Shown here one piece after another: positions 20,081-28,533 of a stretch of 64,000 nucleotides of DNA. Below the pieces are notes generated by a model that did not search any database, was not told the origin of the DNA, and saw only the letters and a list, made by a program, of their open reading frames with translations. This DNA comes from Herbiconiux solani NBRC 106740 (GTDB taxonomy: Bacteria; Actinomycetota; Actinomycetes; Actinomycetales; Microbacteriaceae), in contig NZ_BCST01000002.1 of the NCBI RefSeq assembly GCF_001571005.1, forward strand, positions 248,001-312,000, given 5' to 3'. The first letter of the stretch is position 1. Every line of letters starts with the position of its first letter. Both the position numbers and the translations under genes were made by a program.

Positions 20081-20128
20081 ACGCGGCCGGCCGCGAGTGC
20101 TCTGCGGCGGAGCCGCGGCGGCGTGCCC

Positions 20129-22018
20129 TTACGCCGTCGACAGCTGCTGCTCGTACAGTCGCGCGTACGCACCGTCGCGGGCGAGCAGCTCGCTGTGCGA
20201 GCCGGACTCCACGATCCGCCCCGCGTCGACCACGAAGATGACGTCGGCGTTCACGATCGTCGACAGCCGGTGCGCGATCGCGATGGTCGTACGGCCGCGG
20301 GCGGCCGTGTCGAGCGCATCCTGCACCACCCGCTCCGAGATCGAGTCGAGCGCGCTCGTCGCCTCGTCGAGGATGAGCACGGCCGGGTCTTTCAGCAGCA
20401 CCCGGGCGATCGCGATCCGCTGCTTCTCGCCGCCGGAGAGCCGGTAGCCGCGCTCCCCCACGACGGTGTCGTACCCGTCGGGGAAGCTCATGATCCGCTC
20501 ATGGATGTTCGCCTGCCGGGCCGCGTCGACCAGCTCGTCGGCCGTCGCGTCGGGCCGCGCGTAGCGCAGGTTGTCGGCGATCGTGGCGTGGAAGAGGTAG
20601 GTCTCCTGGCTCACGATGCCGAGCCGGTCGATCAGCGACTGATGCCGCAGCTCGCGCACGTCCCGCCCGTCGACGAGCACCGCACCCGAGGTCGCCTCGT
20701 AGAGCCGGGGCACCAGGTACGAGACCGTCGTCTTGCCGGCGCCGGAGGGGCCGACGAAGGCCGCGAACTGCCCGGGCTCGACCGTGAACGACACGTCGTC
20801 GAGGGTGGGATGCTCGGGCTCGCCGTCGGGGTAGACGAAGCCGACGTGGTCGAACTGCACGCGACCCGCCATGCCCGAGCGCGGGAGGTCGACGGCGTCC
20901 GGCGCATCCGTGATCGAGGGCCGAAGATCGAGGTACTCGAAGATGCGCGCGAACAGGGCGCCCGAGGTCTGCAGGTCGAGGCCGACCCGCATGAGCCCGA
21001 GGAGCGGCCACATCAACCGGGCCTGCACGGTCGTGAAGGCGACGATCGTTCCCGCCGTGATGTCGACGCCGCCCGCGATCAGGTAGCCCGAGACGAGGTA
21101 GACCACGGCCGGCACGATCGAGAGCACGATCTGAACGATCGCGAAGAACCACTGACCGCTCATCTGCTGGCGCACCTGCAGGGAGATCTGGGTGTCGTTC
21201 TCATCCGAATAGCGGGTGATCTCGGCGTTCTGCCGGTTGAAGCTCTTGGCGAGCAGGATGCCCGAGACGCTCAGTGTCTCCTGTGTGATCGCCGTCATCT
21301 CCGACAGCGACTCCTGCGTCTGCGACGCGATCCGCGCACGCACCTGACCGACCCGGCGCTGCACCCAGACCAGGATCGGCATCAGGATGACCGCCACCAG
21401 CGTGAGCTGCCAGCTGAGCAGCAGCATGGCGACGAGCGCGGCGATCACCGTGACCGTGTTGCCGAGCACGCTCGACACGGTGTTGGTGAGCACGTTCGCG
21501 ACCCCGCCGACGTCGTTCTGCAGCCGCGACTGGATGACGCCGGTCTTCGTACGGGTGAAGAACGCGAGCTCCATGCTCTGCAGGTGTGAGAACAGGCGGA
21601 TGCGGAGGTCGCCCATCACCCGGTTGCCGACGCGCGCGGTCAGGTAGGTCTGCCAGACGCCGAGCGCCGCCGAGACGATCCAGATCAGCACCATCAGCCC
21701 GACGAGCTCGATCAGCACCGGGATGTTCGGGCCGCCCGAGGGGAACAGCCCCAGGTCGAAGGCCTGCTGGGTGAGCAGCGGCGGGATCACCGTGAGGGCG
21801 GCTCCGACCAGCACGAGCGCACCGGTGACGATGAGCGCACGGCGGTACGGGATGAACAGCGTCGAGATACGGCGGAACAGGTTCGGGATCTTCGGCGCAT
21901 CGGCGTTCGCCGCCTTCTGCGCATTGCGGTCTCCGCCGGAGACCCGCCCGCCACCCGGGTGGCTGCGCCCGCCCGCTGCCGCCACTGCAGCCATCCGGCC
22001 GCCACCAACACCGCTCAT
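20129..22018 (-). CDS. ABC exporter, fused membrane and ATPase domains (MdlB-like)
   Basis: A 629-residue half-transporter. After a 40-residue Gly/Ala-rich tail come six transmembrane helices (ABC type I exporter fold), then a nucleotide-binding domain with Walker A GPSGAGKTT, Q-loop VSQETYLFH, signature RLSGGEKQRIAIARVLL, Walker B AVLILDEATSALD and the H-loop IAHRLSTI. Such proteins work as homo- or heterodimers exporting lipids, peptides or drugs. The ATG at 22018 was preferred over the upstream GTG at 22066 because a 10-bp terminator-like hairpin lies between them. It is alone and convergent with fgd. Confidence 0.88.
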   Translation of the reverse strand: MSGVGGGRMAAVAAAGGRSHPGGGRVSGGDRNAQKAANADAPKIPNLFRRISTLFIPYRRALIVTGALVLVGAALTVIPPLLTQQAFDLGLFPSGGPNIPVLIELVGLMVLIWIVSAALGVWQTYLTARVGNRVMGDLRIRLFSHLQSMELAFFTRTKTGVIQSRLQNDVGGVANVLTNTVSSVLGNTVTVIAALVAMLLLSWQLTLVAVILMPILVWVQRRVGQVRARIASQTQESLSEMTAITQETLSVSGILLAKSFNRQNAEITRYSDENDTQISLQVRQQMSGQWFFAIVQIVLSIVPAVVYLVSGYLIAGGVDITAGTIVAFTTVQARLMWPLLGLMRVGLDLQTSGALFARIFEYLDLRPSITDAPDAVDLPRSGMAGRVQFDHVGFVYPDGEPEHPTLDDVSFTVEPGQFAAFVGPSGAGKTTVSYLVPRLYEATSGAVLVDGRDVRELRHQSLIDRLGIVSQETYLFHATIADNLRYARPDATADELVDAARQANIHERIMSFPDGYDTVVGERGYRLSGGEKQRIAIARVLLKDPAVLILDEATSALDSISERVVQDALDTAARGRTTIAIAHRLSTIVNADVIFVVDAGRIVESGSHSELLARDGAYARLYEQQLSTA

Positions 22019-22033
22019 GCGCTCAGCGTACGC

Positions 22034-22057
22034 CGGGCCTCCGACGCCGGAGGCCCG
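22034..22057 (-). terminator. Terminator hairpin after the sugar ABC operon
   Basis: CGGGCCTCCG, loop ACGC, then the exact complement, forms a 10-bp GC-rich stem 33 bp beyond the stop of the distal sugar permease gene and just before the ABC exporter start. There is no T-run. Confidence 0.6.
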
Positions 22058-22090
22058 TTCCTCCACGGGCGAAACACCGGCACCCCGCGA

Positions 22091-23074
22091 CTACCCCTTC
22101 GTCGAACCCGCCAGCAGGCCGCGCACGAAGAAGCGCTGCAGGGCGAAGAACACGATCAGCGGCACCACGATGGCCACGAACGCGCCCGCCGTGAGGAGGT
22201 ACCAGTCCTGACCGCGCGAACCCGTGATCTCGGCCAGCAGCTTGGTGATCGGAGCCACCCCGCCGTCGGCGAAGATCAGCGCCACCAGCAGGTCGTTCCA
22301 GACCCAGAGGAACTGGAAGATCGCGAACGACGCCAGCGCCGGCATCGTCAGCGGCAGGATGATGCGGAAGAAGATCTGCCCGTGACCGGCGCCGTCGACC
22401 CGGGCCGCCTCGATGACCTCACGCGGGATCTCCGACACGAAGTTGTGCAGCAGGAAGATCGCGAGCGGCAGGGCGAAGATCGTGTGCGCGATCCAGACCT
22501 GCGAGAAGGTGCCGTTCGACGGGATCCCGGCGAAGAGCCAGTCGTCGCCGACCGAGAGTCCGCGCGAGAACAGCGACAGCAGCGGAACCAGCGCCATCTG
22601 GATCGGCACGATCTGCAGCGCGAAGACGCCGATGAACAGCCAGTCCTTGCCCTTGAAGTCGATCCACGCGAAGGCGTAGGCGGCCAGCGCCGCGATCACC
22701 AGCGGGATCAGCGTGGCCGGGATCGTGATCGCGATCGAGTTGACGAACGACGAGGCGATCGTCACCTGCGAGTTGCCGGCCTGCAGCACCTCGGTGTAGT
22801 TGTCGAGCGTGAAGCCCGGGTTGAAGAGGGTCGTCCACCACCCGGTGGTCTGGATCGCGTTGCGGTCGCGGAACGAGGAGATGAACAGGCCGAAGGTCGG
22901 CACGGTCCAGATGATCGCGATGATCAGGGCCGCGATCGTCGCGCCACGGCTGGTGAGCCGGCGCTTCGTGCGCTTGACCGGCGACTCCTCGCGTTCGATG
23001 GCCTTCTCGCCGCCCCGCAGCTGCTTGCGGGTGTTGGGGTCGACCGGCAGGTCGATCGGCTGCACGGCGCTCAT
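22091..23074 (-). CDS. Sugar ABC transporter permease, MalG/AglG type
   Basis: A 327-residue inner-membrane protein with six helices after a charged N-terminal tail of about 45 residues. The EAARVDGAGHGQIFFRIILPL segment is the EAA loop that contacts the ATPase. It pairs with the overlapping upstream MalF-type permease (4-bp ATGA overlap) and the binding protein further upstream. No ATPase gene is in the operon, so a shared MsiK-type ATPase elsewhere must be used. The C-terminus ends in GLLAGSTKG, common for CUT1 permeases. Confidence 0.93.
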   Translation of the reverse strand: MSAVQPIDLPVDPNTRKQLRGGEKAIEREESPVKRTKRRLTSRGATIAALIIAIIWTVPTFGLFISSFRDRNAIQTTGWWTTLFNPGFTLDNYTEVLQAGNSQVTIASSFVNSIAITIPATLIPLVIAALAAYAFAWIDFKGKDWLFIGVFALQIVPIQMALVPLLSLFSRGLSVGDDWLFAGIPSNGTFSQVWIAHTIFALPLAIFLLHNFVSEIPREVIEAARVDGAGHGQIFFRIILPLTMPALASFAIFQFLWVWNDLLVALIFADGGVAPITKLLAEITGSRGQDWYLLTAGAFVAIVVPLIVFFALQRFFVRGLLAGSTKG

Positions 23075-24201
23075 CGGATCTCCCTCTGCTTCTTGATCTG
23101 CCTGGCGTTGTAGATGACGATCGGCATCACCAGGATGAACAGGATGACGGCGAAGGCCGCCGACCGCCCGTATTCGAAGTTCTTGAACTGCGTGTACATC
23201 TCGTTCGCCAGCACGCTGGTGTCGTTAGCGCCGGCCGTCATGGTGCGGACGATGTCGAAGACCTTCAGCGACGCGATCGAGATGGTGGTGATCACCACGA
23301 TCAGCGACGAGCGGATGCCCGGCACCGTGACGTTGACGAAGCGCTGCCAGGCGTTGGTGCCGTCGAGCTCTGCGGCTTCGAGCTGCTCGGTCGGCACGCC
23401 CTTGATGGCGGCCGAGAGCACGACCATCGCGAATCCGGTCTGGATCCAGATCAGCACGACGATCAGGAAGAAGGTGTTCCAGGGCGACTCCTGCAGCCAC
23501 TGCACGGGCTGCCCGCCGAACCAGACCACGAGCTGGTTGAGCAGACCGATCTGGTTCTCGTCGACCGGGCGGTAGGTGTAGACGAAGCGCCAGATGATCG
23601 AGGCGCCCACGAACGAGATCGCCATCGGCATGAAGACGAGGATCTTGAAGAACTTCTCACCGCGGCTCTTGTCGATGAAGACCGCGTAGGCGAGGCCGAA
23701 GATCGTCGAGGCGGCCGGCACGACCAGCACCCAGATGATGGTGTTGAGGATCACGCGGAGGTTCTGCGGCTGCGTGAGCACCCAGACGAAGTTGTCGAGC
23801 CCGACGAAGTTGCCGCGGCTGGAGAACAGCGAGTCGATCGCCGTCTTGATCGTCGGGTAGATCAGGCCCACCAGCAGCAGGATGATCGCGGGGGCCAGGA
23901 AGCCCACCAGCTGGAAGAGGTAGCCCGCGCCCTGCTTGGAGCGGCGGTCGAGGTAGAAGAACAGCAGACCCAGGGCCGCGGCGATGAGCGCCGCCCACCA
24001 GACCGAGCCGAGCAGCACCAGCGCCAGGAACGGCGCGACCACGCACACGGCGAGGCGGATGATCGTGTACTTACGCCCCGTACGGGGCGCGATCTCCACG
24101 AAGAAGAGGATCAACGCGACGACGATGCCGAACGCGATGACGACGATGGGGATCTGCGCCAACGGAGGCAGCTTCCCCACCCAGAGGAGGAAATCCGACA
24201 T
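23071..24201 (-). CDS. Sugar ABC transporter permease, MalF/AglF type
   Basis: A 376-residue permease with an extended N-terminus holding three extra helices before the core six, as in AglF-like alpha-glucoside permeases. The EAA loop reads LEAAELDGTNAWQRFVNVTVPG. It overlaps the MalG-type gene by 4 bp and is 147 bp downstream of the binding protein gene, with a strong hairpin in that gap. The likely substrate class is oligosaccharides or alpha-glucosides, judged from resemblance only. Confidence 0.92.
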   Translation of the reverse strand: MSDFLLWVGKLPPLAQIPIVVIAFGIVVALILFFVEIAPRTGRKYTIIRLAVCVVAPFLALVLLGSVWWAALIAAALGLLFFYLDRRSKQGAGYLFQLVGFLAPAIILLLVGLIYPTIKTAIDSLFSSRGNFVGLDNFVWVLTQPQNLRVILNTIIWVLVVPAASTIFGLAYAVFIDKSRGEKFFKILVFMPMAISFVGASIIWRFVYTYRPVDENQIGLLNQLVVWFGGQPVQWLQESPWNTFFLIVVLIWIQTGFAMVVLSAAIKGVPTEQLEAAELDGTNAWQRFVNVTVPGIRSSLIVVITTISIASLKVFDIVRTMTAGANDTSVLANEMYTQFKNFEYGRSAAFAVILFILVMPIVIYNARQIKKQREIR

Positions 24202-24282
24202 GACAACCTTTCGAGTGCAGCTCTGAACTCAGGATCGGCCCGACGCCCGGCGTCGTTGAGACACCGTAGCACCGGGGTGCGC

Positions 24283-24314
24283 GGAGGCCGCCCGAATCTC
24301 TTCGGGCGGCCTCC
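24283..24314 (-). terminator. Strong intra-operon hairpin (attenuation of permease genes)
   Basis: A perfect 14-bp stem (GGAGGCCGCCCGAA at 24283-24296 and its complement at 24301-24314) with a TCTC tetraloop lies between the binding-protein and permease genes. In sugar ABC operons such hairpins protect or terminate the message after the binding-protein gene so that it is made in excess. Confidence 0.75.
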
Positions 24315-24348
24315 TTGCATCCATTCGATTACCGGAGGGACGGACGAC

Positions 24349-25671
24349 CTATTCTGTCGGCCAGCCGCCTTCGATCTGGGTCAGGACATCGGACTGCGGC
24401 GTGCCGTCGATCCAGCTGACCATTCCCTTCCAGAACGTTCCGGCACCCACGGCGCCGGGCATCAGGTCGGAGGCGTCGAAGCGGAACGTGGTGTCCGGGT
24501 CCTGCAGGATGCTGATGGCCTGCTGCAGGATCGGGCTCGTCGCGCTCTTCGGGTCGAGACCCGTGTTCGCCGAGATCACGCCACCGAGGGAGACGCGGCT
24601 GTTCGCCCACTCGGGGCTCGAGAGGTACTCCTGCACCTTGACGGTGTCGGCGTCGTTCGAGAACGCTCCGACGATCTCGCCACCACCGGTGACTGCCGTC
24701 TCGCCCGCCTTGACGGCCGGGGTCACGAAGGCCCAGATGTCGGCGTCGGGGCCGACGGTCGCGCCGGCGTCGGTGAGGAAGCCGTCGAAGAACGACGCCT
24801 GGTGGGTGAGCGAGCAGGTGCCCGAGGCCATGGCGGTCGCCACGTCGCCGAACGCCGTGGCGTTGATCGACTTGACGTCACCGAAGCCGGCGTTGACGTA
24901 GCTCGGGTTCAGCAGGATGTCGCCGACCGCGGTGAACGCGTCGGAGATCTGCGGGTCGGTGAACTTGACCTCGTTCTTGACCCACTGGTCGTAGACGTCA
25001 GGGCCGGACTGGCGCAGGACCAGGTCTTCGACCCAGTCGGTGCCCGGCCAGCCGGTGGCGTCGCCCGAGCCGAAGCCGGCGCACCACGGGGCTGCGCCCA
25101 GGGTGGTCTGCATCTTGGCGGTCAGGTCGACCATCTCCTGGTACGTCTTCGGGACCTCCCAGCCGTTCGCCGCGAACTGCTTCGGCGAGTACCAGATGAA
25201 GCCCTTGACGCTGGCCATCAGCGGAGCACCGTAGAAGGTGTCGTCGACGGTGCCGTAGGTCTTCCAGTCGCTCGACCAGTACTGGTCGACGTTCGACTCG
25301 ACGCCCTCGGGCGCCTTCTGGATGAAGCCGCGCGACGCGAGGTCGGCGAGCAGACCCGGCTGCGGGAAGATCGCGAGGTCGGGCGGGTTGCCGCCCTGGG
25401 CACGGATGCCGATCTGCGACTCGAACTCCTTGGACGACTCGTACTGGATGTCGATGTTGTTCGCCTTCTCCCAGTCGGCCCAGGACTGCTCGAGCAGCTC
25501 GGCCTCGGTGTCGGCGATCGTTCCGTACACGGTCACGACGCCGTCGGCTTCACCGACGGTGTTGGCGGAAGAACCCCCGCCGGCGCCGCCCGAACAACCG
25601 ACGAGCGCGAGCCCGAGGCCCGTCGCAAGGGCGATGGGTGCTGTGACACGGCGGTGCAAGATGGACCGCAT
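24349..25671 (-). CDS. Sugar ABC transporter substrate-binding lipoprotein (AglE-like)
   Basis: A 440-residue binding protein. The N-terminus MRSILHRRVTAPIALATGLG leads to a lipobox LVGC with Cys at residue 26, then a Gly/Ser linker and a family 1 solute-binding fold (ESQIGIRAQGGNPPDLAIFP, GWPGTDWVEDLVL, VTGGGEIVGAF). Its length and the AglF-like permease suggest alpha-glucosides or maltodextrins. The ATG is preceded by GAGGAGG. It heads the operon, and LacI-type operators lie upstream, so induction by the sugar through the divergent LacI regulator is expected. Confidence 0.93.
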   Translation of the reverse strand: MRSILHRRVTAPIALATGLGLALVGCSGGAGGGSSANTVGEADGVVTVYGTIADTEAELLEQSWADWEKANNIDIQYESSKEFESQIGIRAQGGNPPDLAIFPQPGLLADLASRGFIQKAPEGVESNVDQYWSSDWKTYGTVDDTFYGAPLMASVKGFIWYSPKQFAANGWEVPKTYQEMVDLTAKMQTTLGAAPWCAGFGSGDATGWPGTDWVEDLVLRQSGPDVYDQWVKNEVKFTDPQISDAFTAVGDILLNPSYVNAGFGDVKSINATAFGDVATAMASGTCSLTHQASFFDGFLTDAGATVGPDADIWAFVTPAVKAGETAVTGGGEIVGAFSNDADTVKVQEYLSSPEWANSRVSLGGVISANTGLDPKSATSPILQQAISILQDPDTTFRFDASDLMPGAVGAGTFWKGMVSWIDGTPQSDVLTQIEGGWPTE

Positions 25672-25784
25672 TTCTCCTCCTCATTGAGTAGACGTGAACG
25701 GACCGATGGGCCCGCCCACTCTCCGATCGACCGATCGGACTAGGACAGAACGCCCCCGTCAAGGTGCCTCAGGGAGCGGGTGTA

Positions 25785-25798
25785 GGGAAACCTTTCCA
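25785..25798. promoter_or_regulatory. LacI-type operator 1 (near the ABC operon)
   Basis: GGGAAACCTTTCCA differs from the ideal LacI-family palindrome TGGAAACGTTTCCA at two positions. It lies 114 bp upstream of the binding-protein start. Confidence 0.55.
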
Positions 25799-25859
25799 TA
25801 AGTCTCAGCAATTTACAAGCGACTTCGAACACCGGTGAAGAAGGTAACGATTTGGTTGC

Positions 25860-25873
25860 AGAGAGCGCTCTCA
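25860..25873. promoter_or_regulatory. LacI-type operator 2 (centre of the intergenic region)
   Basis: AGAGAGCGCTCTCA contains a 12-bp perfect palindrome with the central CG typical of LacI/GalR sites. It is midway between the divergent binding-protein and regulator genes. Confidence 0.5.
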
Positions 25874-25942
25874 CGAGATGCTCACGAGCAACCCCTCCGG
25901 AGCCCAGTACTGACGCGGAACCGCTCCTACCCACTAGGATTG

Positions 25943-25956
25943 TGGAAGCGTTTGCA
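25943..25956. promoter_or_regulatory. LacI-type operator 3 (at the regulator's own promoter)
   Basis: TGGAAGCGTTTGCA is an exact match to the LacI/GalR consensus TGNAANCGNTTNCA and lies 22 bp before the lacI-family start codon, suggesting autoregulation. With the two other sites it makes a looping arrangement possible. The remainder of the 307-bp gap (25672-25978) shows no gene. Confidence 0.65.
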
Positions 25957-25978
25957 GGCGTATGACGAGGAGGTCGTG

Positions 25979-27001
25979 ATGTCGGGCATCGAAGACGTCG
26001 CGAGTCTCGCGGGAGTATCGAAGGCGACCGTGTCGCGCGCGCTCAGCGGGCGTGGTTACGTCTCGAGCGAGACGCGCACCCGGGTCACCGAGGCCGCTCA
26101 GAGTCTCGGCTACGTCGTCTCCTCCAGCGCATCCAGTCTGGTCACCGGGCGCACGAGCAACGTCGGCGTCATCATCCCGGTGATCAACCAGTGGTTCTTC
26201 GGCAGCATCATCGAGGGCGTCGAACGCGCGCTGCTCGACCGCGGCTACGACCTGATGCTCTACAACCTGACCAAGTCGCACGCCGAGCGCACGCGGGTGT
26301 TCGAGTACTTCCTCGTGCGCAAGCGGGTGGATGCGGTGATCGCCGTGACCCTCGAGATCACCCCCGAGGAAGCGGAGCAGCTGCTCGCCCTGGGCAAGCC
26401 CATCGCCGGCATCGGCGGGCCGCTCGCCGGCATCCCGACCCTGGGCATCGACGACGTCGAGGCCGCGCGGCTCGCCACCGAGCACCTGCTGCTGCTCGGG
26501 CACCGCGACATCATGCACGTGGGCGGCGACCTCGACGAGCAGATGGACTTCCATGTCCACACCAAGCGCCTCAAGGGCTACCTGCAGGCCCTCGAGGCTG
26601 CGGGCATCCGGTACGACGAGAAGTCGTTCGTGCCCACGCACTTCGACATCCCGGGCGGCTACCGCGCGGGCAAGCAGATCCTCGGCGATCCGCGACGTCG
26701 CCCCACGGCGATCTTCGCGGCCGCCGACGAGGTGGCGATCGGCATCATCCTCGCCGCGCGTGAGCTCGGCCTCTCGGTGCCGGAGGACCTGTCGGTCATC
26801 GGCATCGACAACCACCCCCTGGCCGAGATGTTCGGCCTGACCTCGATCGAGCAGCGACCGGACGAGCAGGGCGAACTCGCGGTCGACTGGGTCATCCGCC
26901 AGCTGGAGGAGCCGGGGTGGATGCCGCCGACCGAGCACGCCTACCTGCCCGCGACCCTGATCATCCGGTCGTCGACGGGGCGGCCGCGGCGCACGTCCTG
27001 A
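25979..27001 (+). CDS. LacI family transcriptional regulator
   Basis: A 340-residue repressor. The helix-turn-helix is IEDVASLAGVSKATVSRAL at residues 3-21, followed by the hinge region and a periplasmic-binding-protein-like sugar domain (NVGVIIPVINQWFFGSIIEG, HLLLLGHRDIMHVGG, AIFAAADEVAIGIILAARELG, DLSVIGIDNHPLAEMFGLTS). It is divergent from the alpha-glucoside-type ABC operon and most likely represses it until the sugar binds. The ATG at 25979 has GAGGAGG 7 nt upstream; a GTG immediately before it is also in frame. Confidence 0.93.
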   Translation: MSGIEDVASLAGVSKATVSRALSGRGYVSSETRTRVTEAAQSLGYVVSSSASSLVTGRTSNVGVIIPVINQWFFGSIIEGVERALLDRGYDLMLYNLTKSHAERTRVFEYFLVRKRVDAVIAVTLEITPEEAEQLLALGKPIAGIGGPLAGIPTLGIDDVEAARLATEHLLLLGHRDIMHVGGDLDEQMDFHVHTKRLKGYLQALEAAGIRYDEKSFVPTHFDIPGGYRAGKQILGDPRRRPTAIFAAADEVAIGIILAARELGLSVPEDLSVIGIDNHPLAEMFGLTSIEQRPDEQGELAVDWVIRQLEEPGWMPPTEHAYLPATLIIRSSTGRPRRTS

Positions 27002-27036
27002 GCACCGATCGCCACATCGACGCTGCGGGTTAACGG

Positions 27037-27069
27037 CGGATGCCCCGGGCCAGTGGCCCGGGGCATCCG
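27037..27069. terminator. Bidirectional terminator between lacI-family gene and rplL
   Basis: A perfect 15-bp stem (CGGATGCCCCGGGCC and its complement) with a 3-nt loop, followed by TTTC on the plus strand, sits between the convergent regulator and ribosomal protein genes. Confidence 0.8.
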
Positions 27070-27085
27070 TTTCGAAGCAGTGAGA

Positions 27086-27469
27086 CTACTTGAGGGTGAC
27101 GGTGGCGCCGGCCTCTTCGAGCTGGGCCTTCGCCTTGTCAGCGGCCTCCTTGGTCGCGCCCTCGAGCACGGCCTTGGGGGCGCCGTCAACGAGAGCCTTC
27201 GCCTCACCGAGGCCGAGGCTGGTGAGGGCGCGCACCTCCTTGATGACCTGGATCTTCTTCTCGCCGGCCGACTCGAGGATGACGTCGAAAGCGGTCTGCT
27301 CCTCGACCTCCTCAGCGGCGGCGGCCGGGCCGGCAGCACCGGCAACGGCGACGGGGGCGGCGGCGGTGACCTCGAAGGTCTCCTCGAACGCCTTGACGAA
27401 CTCGCTCAGCTCGATGAGCGTGAGCTCCTTGAAAGCCTCGAGCAGTTCCTCGGTGGAAAGCTTTGCCAT
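27086..27469 (-). CDS. rplL: 50S ribosomal protein L7/L12
   Basis: A 127-residue L7/L12: N-terminal dimerisation helix [24 protein letters not shown] (shown in part), an Ala/Gly-rich hinge near residues 40-55 and the C-terminal factor-binding domain with [20 protein letters not shown]. It forms the flexible stalk of the large subunit and recruits translation GTPases. The gene is 50 bp downstream of rplJ and ends at a strong terminator. Confidence 0.97.
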   Translation of the reverse strand: MAKLSTEELLEAFKELTLIELSEFVKAFEETFEVTAAAPVAVAGAAGPAAAAEEVEEQTAFDVILESAGEKKIQVIKEVRALTSLGLGEAKALVDGAPKAVLEGATKEAADKAKAQLEEAGATVTLK

Positions 27470-27519
27470 GTTGTTCTCCTTGTTTGGTAGTTAGTTCAAC
27501 CGCGTGACCGAGCGAGAGC

Positions 27520-28035
27520 TCAGGACGCGGACTCCTGCTTCTCGCGCAGCGCTTCGACCGTGCGAACGGCCTTCGACAGCGGTGCGTTGAAGAGATAGGC
27601 GGCTCCGAACAGCGAGGCCTTGAAGGCACCGGCGAGCTTCGCCAGCAGGACTTCACGGGACTCGAGGTCGGCCAGCTTGGTGACCTCGGCTGCGGTGAGG
27701 GGGTTACCGTCGAAGTACCCGCCCTTCACGACCAGCAGAGGGTTTGCCTTGGCAAAGTCACGCAGCGACTTGGCGACGGCCACGGGGTCACCGTGGACGA
27801 AGGCGATCGCGGACGGACCGGCGAGCTCGTCGTCGAACGACGAGATGCCGGCGTTGTTCGCCGCGATCTTGGTCAGCGTGTTCTTTACCACGGCGTATGA
27901 CGCGTGCTCACGGATGTTGCCGCGCAGCTGCTTGAGCTGGGCGACCGTGAGACCGCGATACTCGGTCAGCAGAACGGCGGTCGAGCTCTGGAAGAGTTCC
28001 GTGAGCTCGGCTACCGAGGCTTCCTTGTTCGCCAT
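27520..28035 (-). CDS. rplJ: 50S ribosomal protein L10
   Basis: A 171-residue L10: [33 protein letters not shown] and [12 protein letters not shown] in the N-terminal domain, and a C-terminal helix that binds L7/L12 dimers. It anchors the stalk to 23S rRNA. The ATG at 28035 follows AGGAG. The 5' leader has an intrinsic terminator-like hairpin, so expression is probably feedback-controlled by L10 or the L10-L12 complex. Confidence 0.96.
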   Translation of the reverse strand: MANKEASVAELTELFQSSTAVLLTEYRGLTVAQLKQLRGNIREHASYAVVKNTLTKIAANNAGISSFDDELAGPSAIAFVHGDPVAVAKSLRDFAKANPLLVVKGGYFDGNPLTAAEVTKLADLESREVLLAKLAGAFKASLFGAAYLFNAPLSKAVRTVEALREKQESAS

Positions 28036-28200
28036 GGCGCTCCTAGTAATCGTTGATGTGACCGGAATGACCATCGGCACACACGAAAAAAGCTCCGGCA
28101 CAGGAGGCCGGAGCGGGAGAACCAGCGAGAACGCTGAGACGCTTGCTTCGTACACCTGCGCAGGTCTTCGCTCATGCGAATCTTCGATCGGATGCTGCTT
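28036..28200 (-). promoter_or_regulatory. rplJ-rplL leader RNA (L10 leader-like)
   Basis: The roughly 160 nt upstream of rplJ contain no gene but several complementary segments, among them GCGTCTCAGCGTTCTCGC and the terminator-like hairpin at 28086-28114. A GATAAT -10 candidate lies at 28210-28205 on the minus strand, which would make this stretch the transcribed leader. L10 leaders are known autoregulatory elements in bacteria; assignment here rests on position and the hairpin. Confidence 0.55.
28086..28114 (-). terminator. Intrinsic terminator/attenuator inside the rplJ leader
   Basis: On the minus strand GCTCCGGC, a 7-nt loop and GCCGGAGC are followed directly by six T residues, a textbook intrinsic terminator and unusual for this GC-rich genome. 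It is 51 bp before the rplJ ATG, so it must be bypassed for rplJL expression. Confidence 0.8.
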
Positions 28201-28244
28201 GCGCATTATCTGATGACCGGCGGTCTTTGGCCTCGTACATACTA

Positions 28245-28287
28245 AGCGGCCCGGCACCGCGACGCAAATCGCAGGTGACGGGCCGCT
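28245..28287. terminator. Hairpin downstream of the small membrane protein gene
   Basis: AGCGGCCCG at 28245-28253 pairs perfectly with 28279-28287, extended inward by CACC/GGTG after one mismatch. It lies 12 bp beyond the stop of the 53-residue gene and upstream of the rplJ promoter region. Confidence 0.6.
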
Positions 28288-28298
28288 CGGTGTTCAGG

Positions 28299-28460
28299 TC
28301 AGCGGCGGTTGCCGGTGATGAAGCGCAGCAGGAACACGATCAGCGCGATCACGAGCAGCGCGATGCCGACGTACAGGAGGAACTGCAGCGACGACACGAA
28401 TCCACCGGTGAACAGCAGGATGATCGCCACGATGACGATGATGATGACGAGGATGTTCAT
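28299..28460 (-). CDS. Small membrane protein, unknown function
   Basis: A 53-residue, almost entirely hydrophobic protein with two predicted helices (MNILVIIIVIVAIILLFTGG and the LLYVGIALLVIALIVFLL region) and a basic end RFITGNRR. GAAGG lies about 10 nt before the ATG. Small proteins of this type are common in actinobacteria, but I know no function. It lies between the histidine kinase gene (upstream, same strand) and its own terminator-like hairpin, so it could be cotranscribed with the two-component system. Confidence 0.6.
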   Translation of the reverse strand: MNILVIIIVIVAIILLFTGGFVSSLQFLLYVGIALLVIALIVFLLRFITGNRR

Positions 28461-28533
28461 TGATTCCAGACCTTCCGTAGGCGGGATCGTGTCCCTCGGC
28501 CCCGTGGCCGTGATTGTCAACGTACCGCGATCG

